From positions 71,249,448 through 71,313,447 of the forward strand of contig JAVGWX010000007.1 of assembly GCA_036924085.1 (NCBI GenBank): a DNA stretch of 64,000 nt, written 5' to 3'. This document shows, piece by piece, positions 55,701 through 64,000 of this stretch; the stretch's first letter is position 1, and each line of letters begins with the position of its first letter. A program made the position numbers and the translations under genes. Source of the DNA: Ariolimax columbianus (Eukaryota; Mollusca; Gastropoda; Stylommatophora; Arionidae). The notes under the pieces were generated by a model. It had not been told where the DNA came from. It saw only the letters and a list, made by a program, of their open reading frames with translations, and made no database searches.

Positions 55701-58700
55701 GAAGTGCTAAAAGATAACAGTTTGGATTTCTCAAGGCCAGAGGTACACCAGATCATTGTGGCTTCTTGCAGAAAGAAAGAATGATCAAGGACAATTACTA
55801 TTTATCTGCTTTATTGACTACAAGAAACCCTTTGATAGAGTTCCCTAGAACCAATATTTTTAGATGCTGGAACAAATTGTCATTGAAAGACTAATCATTA
55901 AATTAATCCAGAACCTGTATGAAAATCAAGAGACACATCATTTCAATCAATGAAGAGCATACAGATCCAGCTTCAATACAGCAAGGGGTACAATAGGGTT
56001 GCTTGCTTTCACATACTCTCTATAACTCACATTCTGAGATGATGACGCTAAAAGTTGTTTGGAGTTCTAATAGTCAAAATCAATTATATGAATATTAATG
56101 TCATCAAATTTGCAGATGAGGGATAAAGTCATCTCATAGTGGGAGGATCAGTAGCATTGCAACGGCTGTTTGAAAAAATTAACAGCACAGCGAAAGAGTT
56201 TGGTATGAAAATAAACACACTGAAGACAAAAGACTATGGTAATAGCCATGTAACATAGGCAAATGAATATAATCAATTGAGAAATAATCGAACAAGTACA
56301 GAAGTTTATATATTTAGAGCCAACCATCACAGATGTCCGCAATAAGACAGAAATTAAGATCATTGGAAAAAGGCCTTCAGAAAAGAACAGAAATTGCTAA
56401 CCTCAAAGAATATTAAGATAGAGCTAAGGAAAAGAATAATCACTACTCATGTATGGTCAATTCACTATATGAGGCTGAAACATTGACTTCAGCAAAGAAG
56501 GATGAAAAAAGCTTGGAAGTATTTTAAATGTGGTACTACCATAGAATGGAATGAGCGAGTTGGAACAGAAAGAAGATTCAATGACAATGTCCTCTTTTAG
56601 GTGGATGCACAAAGACAAAAACAGAAAATAATACAAAAACAAAGATTAAGTTGGCTGGGACACAATATATGACATGACAGTCTTCTACAGAAGATGATAA
56701 AGTAAAAAAAACCAGGAGAAAACAAATGAAGCGACCAAGACTCACCTTTACATCTCCAGCATGCAGAGACATTAAAGTACGATACTATACTGAAATAAAG
56801 AAAGCTGTAGACAAAAGGGTCAGATGGAGAGACATCCCCTTAGAACCAGTCTTAGGACTGGTCAAAGAGATGATGTCTTTTAGTTGATCTTCCTCTTACT
56901 CGAAGCACTGTCTGTTGTTATACGCTCATACAGCAGGCAAGGTCAGTTAATGCATTCTTCTTTTTTTCTTCTTCGTTCATCCTCAGATCAAGGTTCCGGT
57001 TTCTCTTACAAAGGACACCGTTGTTTGTAAGGCTGTTTCATCTCCATACAGCTTCTGTCTCATATCTGTCTTACGAGGCCAGCATTAGTTTCTCTTTTCC
57101 TGCGTAAGCATGCAGCTTTGTAGGATGTGTTCCACGGTCATGATATGCTCCCCACACGGGCACCTGTCATCTGTGACAAACCTCATTTTGTTGTAAAGAT
57201 GATTCTTGAGTCTGTTATGCCCAGTTCTCAGTCTGAAGATGATGACTTGCTCTTCTCTAGTTAAGTTATAGTAGCTGTCTTCTTTTCGGAAGTCGGGGCA
57301 TAGATTTTAGAGCAAGAAAATGTAAAAGAAACTGGTTGTATACAGACTGCAGTCTTCTAAACCAGTTTAAAGACGTTAAGGTTTAGAGGTAATCTTGTTA
57401 TATGACCAAACCACTTAATTTTGTCTGTCTATATATGTCATTGTTCCCACTTTCTATCAGCTTTCTTCATTTTTCACTCTTCTCTGTCTATTTATGTCAG
57501 ATTTCTTCTGTGTTCGTACTGAATCTCCCACAACCAAGCCCTGAACAGAGGTTCGCAAGTAGCAGGATGTAGTCCAGATAAAGGAATGCGTTGTGTTGTT
57601 AGTTTACAGCTTGACTGCGACATTTGTACCTTTCAGTCGACACATTTATCTTCTGCGGTGTCAGATTTCTTCATTTCTGTCTCTTCTGGTGATCCGGACC
57701 ACTTCTGGCAAGATCTCATTTCACATGTTAAGATCTTTTATTTTTGTGCCATGGTAAGGTTCCATGCCTGACACTGATAACCAGCAGCTGTTATGAATAC
57801 ATTGTTGATAATTTTTATTTTCATTAGAATGCTGTAGTGCTTTAGTAATGGTAATAGCTGATATTTTGCTGCATTTACATTTTGAGATCTTGCTTCTATT
57901 TTTATGTCTACTCTGCCGTCATCTGTGAATATTCTTCCCAATTATCAAAGTTCTCTAGCTTGATGAACTTACATGTTTCTGACCTGGATATAGATCAGCT
58001 TTTCTTTGTTTAATTTCATACATTCAAATGCTTTTGAAAAGGATTTTACTCTAGATGTGGCATTCTGGTCATCTACAAAAATGAGTTCATTCAATGCAGT
58101 GTTTTCTGGGTTTACCTAAGATGTTATCCTGGCCATTAACTGTACATTAATCTTTATATGCATTATTTATGTAAGCTTAAAAAAAAAACACCATTTCAAA
58201 CACTATGGTATCTTAGCAAATTAACTTCTAAGCACATAAGAAACTAAAAAAATACAAAAATGTATTACTGTTAAATAAATGAATTTATCAATAACAAACT
58301 GAAATTGTGTTTTGTCTTAAAGCAAGATTATAGCATGCGATAGTTTATTAAAACATAAAAACTTACATCAGCATGCACTGCCTTCCGTTGTGGTGTTGGA
58401 ATTCCAAAATATTCAAATTTGTTGCGCATGTACTTTGACATGGCAGCAGCTTTACTGCCATTCCTCAATGACTCGAAGCGTGTACAAAGTGTCTCAAATA
58501 TTGGTGTTGTAGAAAAAACATTGCTTTTCTTCAAGTCCTCTAACCTTTTATTATACTTAACCAGCAAATCTCCATCACTCAGTGTCTGTTCACTCTGTGA
58601 TAAGCTGGGATCATGTTCAGTTGGCTTTGTAGAGCTTGTGGAATCATGATGCTGATCTGAATTATTATTTCTAGATCTTTTATTCTGTGATGTGGATTTT

Positions 58701-58987
58701 TCACTGCTTTTCTTATGATCATCACTGCTGGGCTTCTGTGAAACTCCAGATTTTGATCGCTTAGATCCATCAACAGTGACCTGAACATCCAAGAGGGACT
58801 CATCCTGGACAGGTTCTACATTAGTTTTTCTCTTTCTCCTATTCACAGTTGTGGTGTGTTGTTCCGCTACCTCTTGATGTTTGTTTTTTCTTGCTTGTAA
58901 ATTGTTTGAGCTCAGTTTAATATTGTTACCATTTTCTCTCTGTGCCAGTCTTGCAGATGTCCGCTTTCTAACTTGAATCTGATTCAT
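49599..58987 (-). CDS. AlkD-like DNA alkylation repair protein, four coding exons
   Basis: Exons on the minus strand are 58987-58367, 55330-55084, 51978-51831 and 49770-49599 (with stop). They total 1188 nt, 395 residues plus stop, with phases 0, 1 and 2 agreeing at the joins. Residues 1-165 are basic and rich in Ser, Lys, Asn and Gln, with KRSKS and NKRSR clusters that could be nuclear signals. From about 170 the HEAT-like AlkD fold begins: YFGIPTPQRKAV, WFSPEREFQYF, WWDTVDSL, CFWVCRVSILYQLSYKK and FFIRKAIGWALRQYY. The WD, Arg and Trp positions match those known to bind DNA and lesions in bacterial AlkD, which excises alkylated bases. Activity in animals is not established, so function is inferred. 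Confidence 0.9.
50055..51020. repeat. Diverged tandem repeat of about 50-60 bp, split by a mariner
   Basis: Units read AGTTTCTGCCTTATATGTTC, CAGGATTTCC and ATTTGTTTTTAGACAGT with varying gaps. Four units lie before and two after the mariner at 50262-50936. It is in the last AlkD-like intron. Confidence 0.75.
50262..50936 (-). mobile_element. Internally deleted mariner element
   Basis: TA at 50260-50261 and 50937-50938; imperfect inverted ends sharing GAGGG and TTCAA. The minus strand encodes an N-terminal HTH piece (EQRVVMKFLVKEGMKPAEIYR-like, near 50740) and C-terminal YRPDLPPSDFHLFGPLKEFL and CWDKCINVAGDCIEK (50579-50331). The middle of the transposase is missing and frames are broken. 675 bp, against about 1.3 kb for a full mariner. 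Confidence 0.9.
51021..51830. other. Intron stretch of the AlkD-like gene
   Basis: AT-rich, no recognised repeat or coding content apart from the exon that follows. Confidence 0.45.
51831..51978 (-). CDS. AlkD-like gene, exon 3 (residues 290-338)
   Basis: Encodes VGRLIQKYPTELLPEMDKWN and CFWVCRVSILYQLSYKK, with the Arg of the WxxR motif. Acceptor tatag, donor gtgagc. Confidence 0.92.
52132..52385. repeat. 36-37-bp minisatellite
   Basis: Units start ATATGGTAAAAATCTTAAAA and end GTATGTGG, at 52237, 52273, 52310 and 52346, with a shorter relative from 52132. An open frame through it is an effect of the repeat. Confidence 0.85.
53280..54120 (+). mobile_element. RNase H LINE relic, second family
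   Basis: Frames give YNDGSAFKATIKAEYGVY-like text (about 53325), STDSLSALQALEDSG, WIPGHSNTPRSDKADRLAKKG-like text (about 53660) and EHAPECRLCTHPYETVEYHLFECPAL (53945-54030). RNase H and a C-terminal zinc-knuckle-like motif are clear; stops and frame breaks occur. It resembles 26700-28215 more than the 43-kb family. Confidence 0.75.
54265..54670 (-). mobile_element. Mariner relic
   Basis: Minus strand gives TPELIETVKHIIMDNCRVTVNEI (HTH region), then jumps to DWIHAQPRAFFL (C-terminal region). Middle lost. Confidence 0.55.
54950..55045. repeat. Repeat with TAGTCGCCTCTTA core
   Basis: CTGGCCTCATGCCCAACTC followed by TTAGTCGCCTCTTAGGACAT. Related to 9440-9490, 15180-15560 (reversed) and 35560-35740. 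Confidence 0.5.
55084..55330 (-). CDS. AlkD-like gene, exon 2 (residues 208-289)
   Basis: LWEDVQNL to DTVDSLSPN, with WFSPEREFQYF and the WWDTVD motif. Acceptor cacag, donor gtaatt. Confidence 0.92.
55640..56885 (+). mobile_element. RTE-like LINE relic, relative of 23330-24480
   Basis: Frames, heavily broken, give IEEVLKDNSLDFSRPEVH, QNLYENQET, a worn catalytic box, EQVQKFIYLEPTITDVRNKTEI and a C-terminal tail to about 56880. The first part aligns with 23330-23420. Confidence 0.65.
56960..57330 (-). mobile_element. RNase H LINE 3' fragment
   Basis: Minus strand: EEQVIIFRLRTGHNRLKNHL, CPCGEHIMTVEHILQSC. Same family as 43225-44651 but more diverged. Ends in reversed GAA/A repeats. Confidence 0.75.
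57340..58110 (-). mobile_element. LINE thumb-to-C-terminus relic, split by SINE S
   Basis: Minus strand: GRIFTDDGRVDIKIEARSQN, KIKIINNVFITAAGYQCQAW, then ITRRDRNEEI, the SINE, and KIKWFGHITRLPLN. Breaks and stops present. Confidence 0.7.
57509..57658 (-). mobile_element. SINE family S, complete short copy with 14-bp target duplication
   Basis: Flanked by tgtcagatttcttc at 57495-57508 and 57659-57672. Its 5' end (ccgcagaagata on the minus strand) matches that of 31624-31787. It splits a LINE reading frame. Confidence 0.92.
58367..58987 (-). CDS. AlkD-like gene, coding exon 1 (residues 1-207)
   Basis: ATG at 58987, just after a tttcag acceptor-like site (the A before ATG could be the first exon base), so a non-coding 5' exon is likely. 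It encodes the basic N-terminal extension and KYMRNKFEYFGIPTPQRKAVHAD. Donor gtaagt. Confidence 0.9.
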
Positions 58988-58988
58988 T

Positions 58989-59160
58989 CTGAAACTTAAA
59001 TAATAAATTAATAAATATACATCTGTGTTATTAAAAAGTGCTAAATGTCAAAATGTAATTAGGGGTCATACTTCCAATAAGAAAATATGCTCACATCAAA
59101 GACTAAATTTCCTTATCAGAATGGCAATATACAAAACAACAACAATGCTTACATTCACAT
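58989..59160. other. Upstream of AlkD-like coding exon 1
   Basis: AT-rich. On the minus strand it ends in a pyrimidine-rich tttaagtttcag acceptor-like site against the start codon. Confidence 0.4.
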
Positions 59161-59400
59161 TTGACCAAAAGATGCATTGAACCTAGCTGGCTGCTTGCAT
59201 CAAGGTCAGCGAACTAAAGCTCACCAAAACAATATTCAATTTCCAAGTGGTGGCCCTAGAAGCAGGCTGCTCTAGTGTAGTCTAGCTAAGAGAATAGGTC
59301 GGCTGAAACTGGATGTGTCATGTCGAATGGCGCAGATACAACAGCGTCGCTTCAAACTATGACAACATCCTTTTCAGGCCAAATGCCGAAAAAGAAGAAA
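59160..59400 (+). repeat. Diverged long S-family repeat
   Basis: Follows 15805-16030 through many changes: GCATCAAGGTCAGCGAACTA, then CTGAAACTGGATGTGTC and AGATACAACAGCG. Also resembles the LINE 3' region at 38400-38590. Confidence 0.55.
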
Positions 59401-59419
59401 CCTTATTTAGTAGACGTGA

Positions 59420-60890
59420 GATTTTGAATCCGTGTTCAAAATCCTGCAATCTGTGCAGCTCTGGTTCATCGACTGTGTCTTCATCCAAAAGGCAATCATT
59501 GATCAACTTCAAAATGTCACCTCTATCCATTGCCAATGTCCCCGCTGTGGGTGCCCGTGAGGTCAGGATGTAAGCTATTTCATTCTCTCAAACCCCAGCA
59601 TGGCCAGGACAGTAGATCCATACAAGTTCCTAAAGATTCAAGGCCTCTATGCCCTGTATCCACTCATGCAACAATCAGCCCTTCTGCACCTTCCAGAGCA
59701 AGGATTGAGAGTCAGAGACGATTAATTGATTGGCATCCTGTTAGTCTCGAGAGACAATGGACTTCACGCTAGAGAGGAGACAGTCAGTTGTTGCCCTAAC
59801 TTTCGCCGCAAACGTTTGTAGTCTGCATCTTGACGCATCCTGTCTTCCCCTGCCTGCAGACCAACATACAAAGCCTGCCTCCAGCCGGGTCTGTCTTTGA
59901 TAAGTTCCTTCCAGTTGCGGGTGTTCATATCCAACGCCTTCAGGTCACGCTTGTAAACAATTTTGTAGCGGAGGAAGGATCCACCTTTTTTACGCTTGCA
60001 GAAAGACCCCCTCTGTGGCAGTTCCAAAGGGAGTGTCTAAACACGATGGCAAAGAAAATGCAGAATAGAGTTAAAGCCAGGACACAACCTTGTTGAACTT
60101 CACAGTTAATGTCGAAGGTCTCAGATTCCTGACCGTCATGCAGCACTGTACCTTTTATGCCCCCATGAAAAGACCTAATCATGCTCAGTAGTTTAGGTGG
60201 GCAGTCAACTTTAGACAATACTTTAAAAAAGACCCCCTCTGTTTACCAGGTCGAATGCCTTGGTGAGGTCAATGAAGGCAAGAAATAGTGGTCTGTGTTC
60301 TCTGCATTTCTCTTGCAATTGTCTCAGTGAAAAGACCATATCAATGGTGGACCTTTCTGTGCAAAAACCACACTGAGATTCCGGATACACCCTGTAGGTC
60401 AGTTTTCCCAACCTGCTCAGGATGATGCGAGCATACATTTTGCCTTCGGTGTTGAGGAGCGATATGCCCCTGTAATTGTTGCAGTCTTCTCTGTCTCCCT
60501 TTTTCTTGTAACGGGTGATTATGTTGGCATCTCTCATGTCCTGTGATACCGCCCCCTCATCCCAACACTGGCAGATATGATTGCAGCCCGCATTAAAGAG
60601 GTCCCAGATAGTCGCCTCAGAGTTCCATTCCGATACTGGATGTTGTTGTCAAGTATGCACCGCTCCTCTCAACAACAACCCTGCCTCTCACTCTAGCAAA
60701 AAAGCTCCAACCAGCTTTCTTATCACATACCACAGATCCATTAGTATATATGACAGCATCAGAATCCTCAACATTTTCACGTATTAGTTTAATCTGAATG
60801 TCCACTGAGTGACACAAATTACAAATGTGTAATGCTGATGCTGCAAAATGAAGAAAAAAATCTTCCAACTGGAAGAGGGTACAGAACACA
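59420..60890 (-). mobile_element. RNase H LINE relic, split by an RTE-like LINE
   Basis: Part 1 (60889-60623) encodes VIYTNGSVVCDKKAGW and YLTTTSSIGMEL, the RNase H start with Asp changed to Asn. Part 2 (59712-59420) encodes worn DSQSLLWKVQKG-like and WIPGHAGVRENE-like text. The insert is 59719-60616. Confidence 0.7.
59719..60616 (-). mobile_element. RTE-like LINE, internally deleted
   Basis: Minus strand: WDEGAVSQDMRDANIITRYK, NNYRGISLLNTEGKM, ESQCGFCTERSTIDMVFSL, FIDLTKAFDLVNRGGLF (60537-60223), then MSKVDCPPKLLSMIRSFHGG and QQGCVLALTLFCIFFA (to about 60020), then directly YKRDLKALDMNTRNWKEL at the C-terminus. Roughly 250 residues, with the FADD box and thumb, are missing. A 6-base tcagag lies at both edges (59713-59718 and 60617-60622). 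Confidence 0.8.
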
Positions 60891-61264
60891 AAACAACAAA
60901 AACAAAACCGAGCTATTGAAAATGAACCGGTTCAGAATGCGACACTAAGAAATGATCCCTTGTCACAAAACAATGTATATCACAAGACAAAGCTCTGTGA
61001 TACTGTCAGTAAATAAGTGTAAGTGTGCAGTATATTTCTAACACCTCCACTAAAAACCACCCATAATTATGAAAACTCAAAGTAGAAATAAAAGGACCAT
61101 TGTAACCTTTGAGTATACTGCAAAAGATTACTAATGAGTCTAATGAAGGATATGCATAGGGCTGGCAACCTAGCCATATAAAACCATTCAATTCATGAAG
61201 GAGGGAGCTCCTTTACTTCCTTATGTTTCCCGTGTGAAATATGTAGCAAAAAGATTCTTGATTA

Positions 61265-61688
61265 CCCGTTCTTCAGCGTAGCTGCAGGTCCTAACTTCAT
61301 CTCCAGCGGACCCTGTCTTGAACCACGGAAGTTCAGCGTACAGCAAGGGAGTCTGACCAATGCATTGGAGGTCTTCCCCGCTGTCTCTTCTTACCTCTGG
61401 GTATCAGACTACTGTCGCTGTGCTCCATCGACAATCGTTTCGTCGCAACATGTGGCCTGCCCATCTATGTTTTGCCTTGTCTGCATGGATTACTGCATCC
61501 TTCACCAGGGACAATATCCTTATGTCAGAATTATGGAGACCTTGCTTACGTTGGTTCCGGAGAGTGATTCGGAACAAGCGTCTCTCAAGGGAGGCCTGGG
61601 TAACTCTCAATTTGTCCTCTAGTGATTTTGTTAGTGTCCACATCTTGGCACCGTAGCACATCGCTGAGAATACAGTGGAATTGAAGAG
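61265..61688 (-). mobile_element. LINE thumb and C-terminal relic
   Basis: Minus strand: MCYGAKMWTLTKSLEDKLRV, TQASLERRLFRITLRNQ, GLHNSDIRILSLVKD and HRWAGHMLRRNDCRW (intact frame 61661-61404), then KRQRGRPPMHWSDSL. Close to 37980-38290. Confidence 0.8.
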
Positions 61689-61701
61689 ATTCCATTAAAA
61701 T

Positions 61702-61929
61702 CTTCTTCTTTGAGCTTGTCTAGTGTTGGCATTGGTGATGGCCACATGTGCTTTCTCTGGTACTCGTATGTCGGGCAACTTTGCAGCAGATGTTCAGGGG
61801 TCATTTTCCCTGTACCACAGGAGCATTCGTCCGCAGCACCTATCTTCAGTTTATTGAATAGATGGTACCTCAGTCTGTTGTGGCCTGTGCGGAGTCTGAA
61901 GACCACCACCTGCTCTCTTCTGGTCAACT
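61702..61929 (-). mobile_element. RNase H LINE 3' fragment with 13-bp target duplication
   Basis: Minus strand: TRREQVVVFRLRTGHNRLRY and KLKIGAADECSCGTGKMTPEHLL. Flanked by attccattaaaat at 61689-61701 and 61930-61942. Confidence 0.92.
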
Positions 61930-62586
61930 ATTCCATTAAAATAATTATTATCTTAATTACTATACATTTTAATTATAATATAAACTTAATAAAAAAGTCA
62001 TATATCAATATCTCTTGAACGTTTTCACTGTTAACACGATACACATGCACCTTAAAAAATGTACGCTTAGTCAATTTGTAAATTTACTTCATTGGCTACT
62101 CAATTAGGTTGAGTTAGTTGCATCATCGTGACAGTGGAGCTCGGTATAAAGTAATACTGACACCAATTACCATGACAATGACAGTACATAAGTACAAAAC
62201 ACACATTAACATACACAAATACCAGGCACCTGTTTGACAAGAAACTAAGTGTAAGTTTCAAACTTATCAGACACTGGCCAAAGGCGAAGTCCTGTCGTGC
62301 TGAATTTCTTACACTAGTGGTGACAGTGACAATACGACTTATCCTCAGCATACAGACAAGTTCCACTCGCCGACAAGTGCAGTCTGCGTACAATCAGCAT
62401 ATGATCAGAAAGTCAACTTCTCAAACGCATATCAAAATGACCAAGCAGCTAACTTTCACTTCTTTCAGTTCCACCAAACGTCAAGTCAGCACTTTGTATT
62501 GTGTGGATGGAAGACTTAGCAGTACAAAATGGTGTTACTTTGGCAAGCGATGTGCGTGTAGTATTTCCATGGCGTAAGCTGCTTAC

Positions 62587-62960
62587 CTAGTGCAGAGTTG
62601 TTCCGGATTGACGGATTTTCTATTGTAGGAGTTGCCTTATATTCAATCAAAAGCCGCTTCAGCTCCCTTTTGGAGTATATATGTCTTAAAGAAATACACA
62701 CCACCTATTCCTATTAAAGTTAAGTAATTCCTGTCCTGACTGAATGGGTTCTTATTAAGTGTCCCGTAGAGCAAGTAGAAAACTCGAAATATAATACACA
62801 ACTCAAACAAATTAGGTGCCGAAGATGTGAAGTCACGCATTTCAGCGGACACAGCAAGAGAAAGGATTGTCCACACGGCTGAACAAAGAGAGTGGTCTTC
62901 ATCAAATGTGATGGACGAACATCATCATACTTGCTTATGACTCCATTTGCCGCACGTGGT
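62587..62960 (-). other. Candidate 5' exon or small-protein ORF
   Basis: A strong donor, ctag|gtaagc on the minus strand, ends this block at 62587. Upstream of it lies an ATG frame of 77 codons (62876-62643) with two hydrophobic segments, LFELCIIFRVFYLLYG and YLTLIGIGGVYFFKTYIL. I do not recognise the protein. Splicing to the acceptor next to the AlkD-like ATG would make this a 5' UTR exon with an upstream frame. The block is less AT-rich than its flanks. Confidence 0.35.
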
Positions 62961-63329
62961 CTCCACAGACACACACGTCTTTACATGAAGTCTACATCTG
63001 AGCATTTGCAAATGATGATTCATAGCATTGGTTTTACATAAGAGTTGCTAGATTCATAAACAGCCCTCTTTAGTCGATTTTACGTCATGTTTGAAATGTT
63101 TTAGTGAACCTATTTTAAAAAAAAACATGAGCACCACTTGATGGCGAGTCAAAGATGTCTGTTATTAGTCAGAACAGTTATATTATATAACATCAGCTGC
63201 CATTTTCGCATTGCATGTCCAAAGTTCTGGCTCGTGACTTAATGTTGCAATCTAACTAACTTAAATTAACGTTTTTATACTGCGTTAGGAGACTCATCAG
63301 AGTCAGTATACAATCAGTTACATTTGCAT
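62961..63329. other. No recognised feature
   Basis: AT-rich sequence between the candidate exon and the LINE at the window edge. Confidence 0.4.
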
Positions 63330-64000
63330 TACTCTGCTCTAAAAGCTATGTACATCCAATCTATTCTTAAAGGCATTAACTATCCCTGCCTCCACTACTT
63401 CCTGAGGCAATGCATTTCAAGCATTCACCACTCTCTGACTAAAAAAAATATTTTATAATATCCAATCTGGACCTATCTATAGTTAATTTGTGGCTATGCC
63501 CTCTTGTTCTTGTAGGTGGTTGTATTTTGAAAAAAACTTGTTATAGTCTAATTAACCTTTTCCGGGATTATGTTATAAACCTGTATTAAGTCACTTCGAA
63601 TTATTCTCTTTTCTTCAGTTTTTCGTAGTCTTTCCTCATAACTGTAACTCTGGAATCCCGCTATCAGTTTTGTCGCTCTTCTTTGTATCCTGTCGAACAT
63701 GTTTATATCTCATGTACGATAAGGAATCCACACATGTACACATTACTTCAATCTAGTCCTAACTAATGATTTATACAGTTTAACAATCACCTCCTAACTC
63801 CTATGTTTAATATTTCTTTCTATCATACCTAACATTGCATTTGCCTTATTCATTGCTACCTAGACTTGCTCACTCATTTTACATGTATGCTCTATTATAA
63901 CCCCTACCTAGGTCCCTTTCGTTATCTATCATTCTAATATTTTTCTCGCCAATTCTGTAATTATGTTCCATATTGGATCTACCCACGTGGATGACTGTAC
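63330..64000 (-). mobile_element. CR1/L2-like LINE 3' part, runs off the window
   Basis: Minus strand: MFDRIQRRATKLIAGFQSYS, YEERLRKTEEKRIIRSDLIQ, PTRTRGHSHKLTIDRSRLD, then NALPQEVVEAGIVNAFKNRLD and a stop near 63340. This is the conserved C-terminal block of CR1-like reverse transcriptases. A stop and frame breaks are present. The part beyond 63710 is less certain. Confidence 0.75.

Overview
The window is animal nuclear DNA: AT-rich, with one large intron-containing gene on the plus strand, one smaller intron-containing gene on the minus strand, and a dense load of LINE, SINE and DNA-transposon relics. The mix of RNase H-bearing LINEs, RTE-like LINEs and tRNA-derived SINEs suggests a lophotrochozoan, perhaps a mollusc. 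That assignment is an inference from repeat style, not a match to a named species. I see no bacterial operon, no CRISPR array, no rRNA gene and no intact tRNA gene.

Plus strand, 2652-45895: a C1-tetrahydrofolate synthase gene of the MTHFD1 type. I placed 23 coding exons by protein similarity, GT/AG borders and intron phase. They join into one open frame of 922 residues plus a stop. The first exon, about 14 residues with the start codon, was not found. The gene carries the dehydrogenase/cyclohydrolase half (about recovered residues 1-285) and the formate-THF ligase half (about 305-922), with the catalytic and nucleotide-binding motifs kept. Folate one-carbon units are interconverted by these three activities.

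Minus strand, 58987-49599: a four-exon gene for an AlkD-like DNA alkylation repair protein of 395 residues, with a long basic, Ser/Lys/Asn-rich N-terminal extension. A possible 5' exon ends at 62587. The two genes converge tail to tail, about 3.7 kb apart.

The rest is mobile DNA and satellites. At least eight nested insertions can be read, several with target-site duplications: LINE in LINE (6828-8161), piggyBac and SINE in LINE (10561-12990), LINE in a SINE-like retroposon (15778-16672), SINE in LINE (24217-24434 and 57509-57658), LINE in piggyBac (42666-44836), mariner in a minisatellite (50262-50936), LINE in RNase H LINE (59420-60890), and LINE in LINE (61702-61929). The same piggyBac and LINE families occur nested both ways round. 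Other notable items are a 40-bp tandem duplication of an MTHFD1 5' splice site, an 80-bp palindrome just upstream of another exon, and a 35-bp minisatellite open in all three minus-strand frames. No novel multi-gene system was found.
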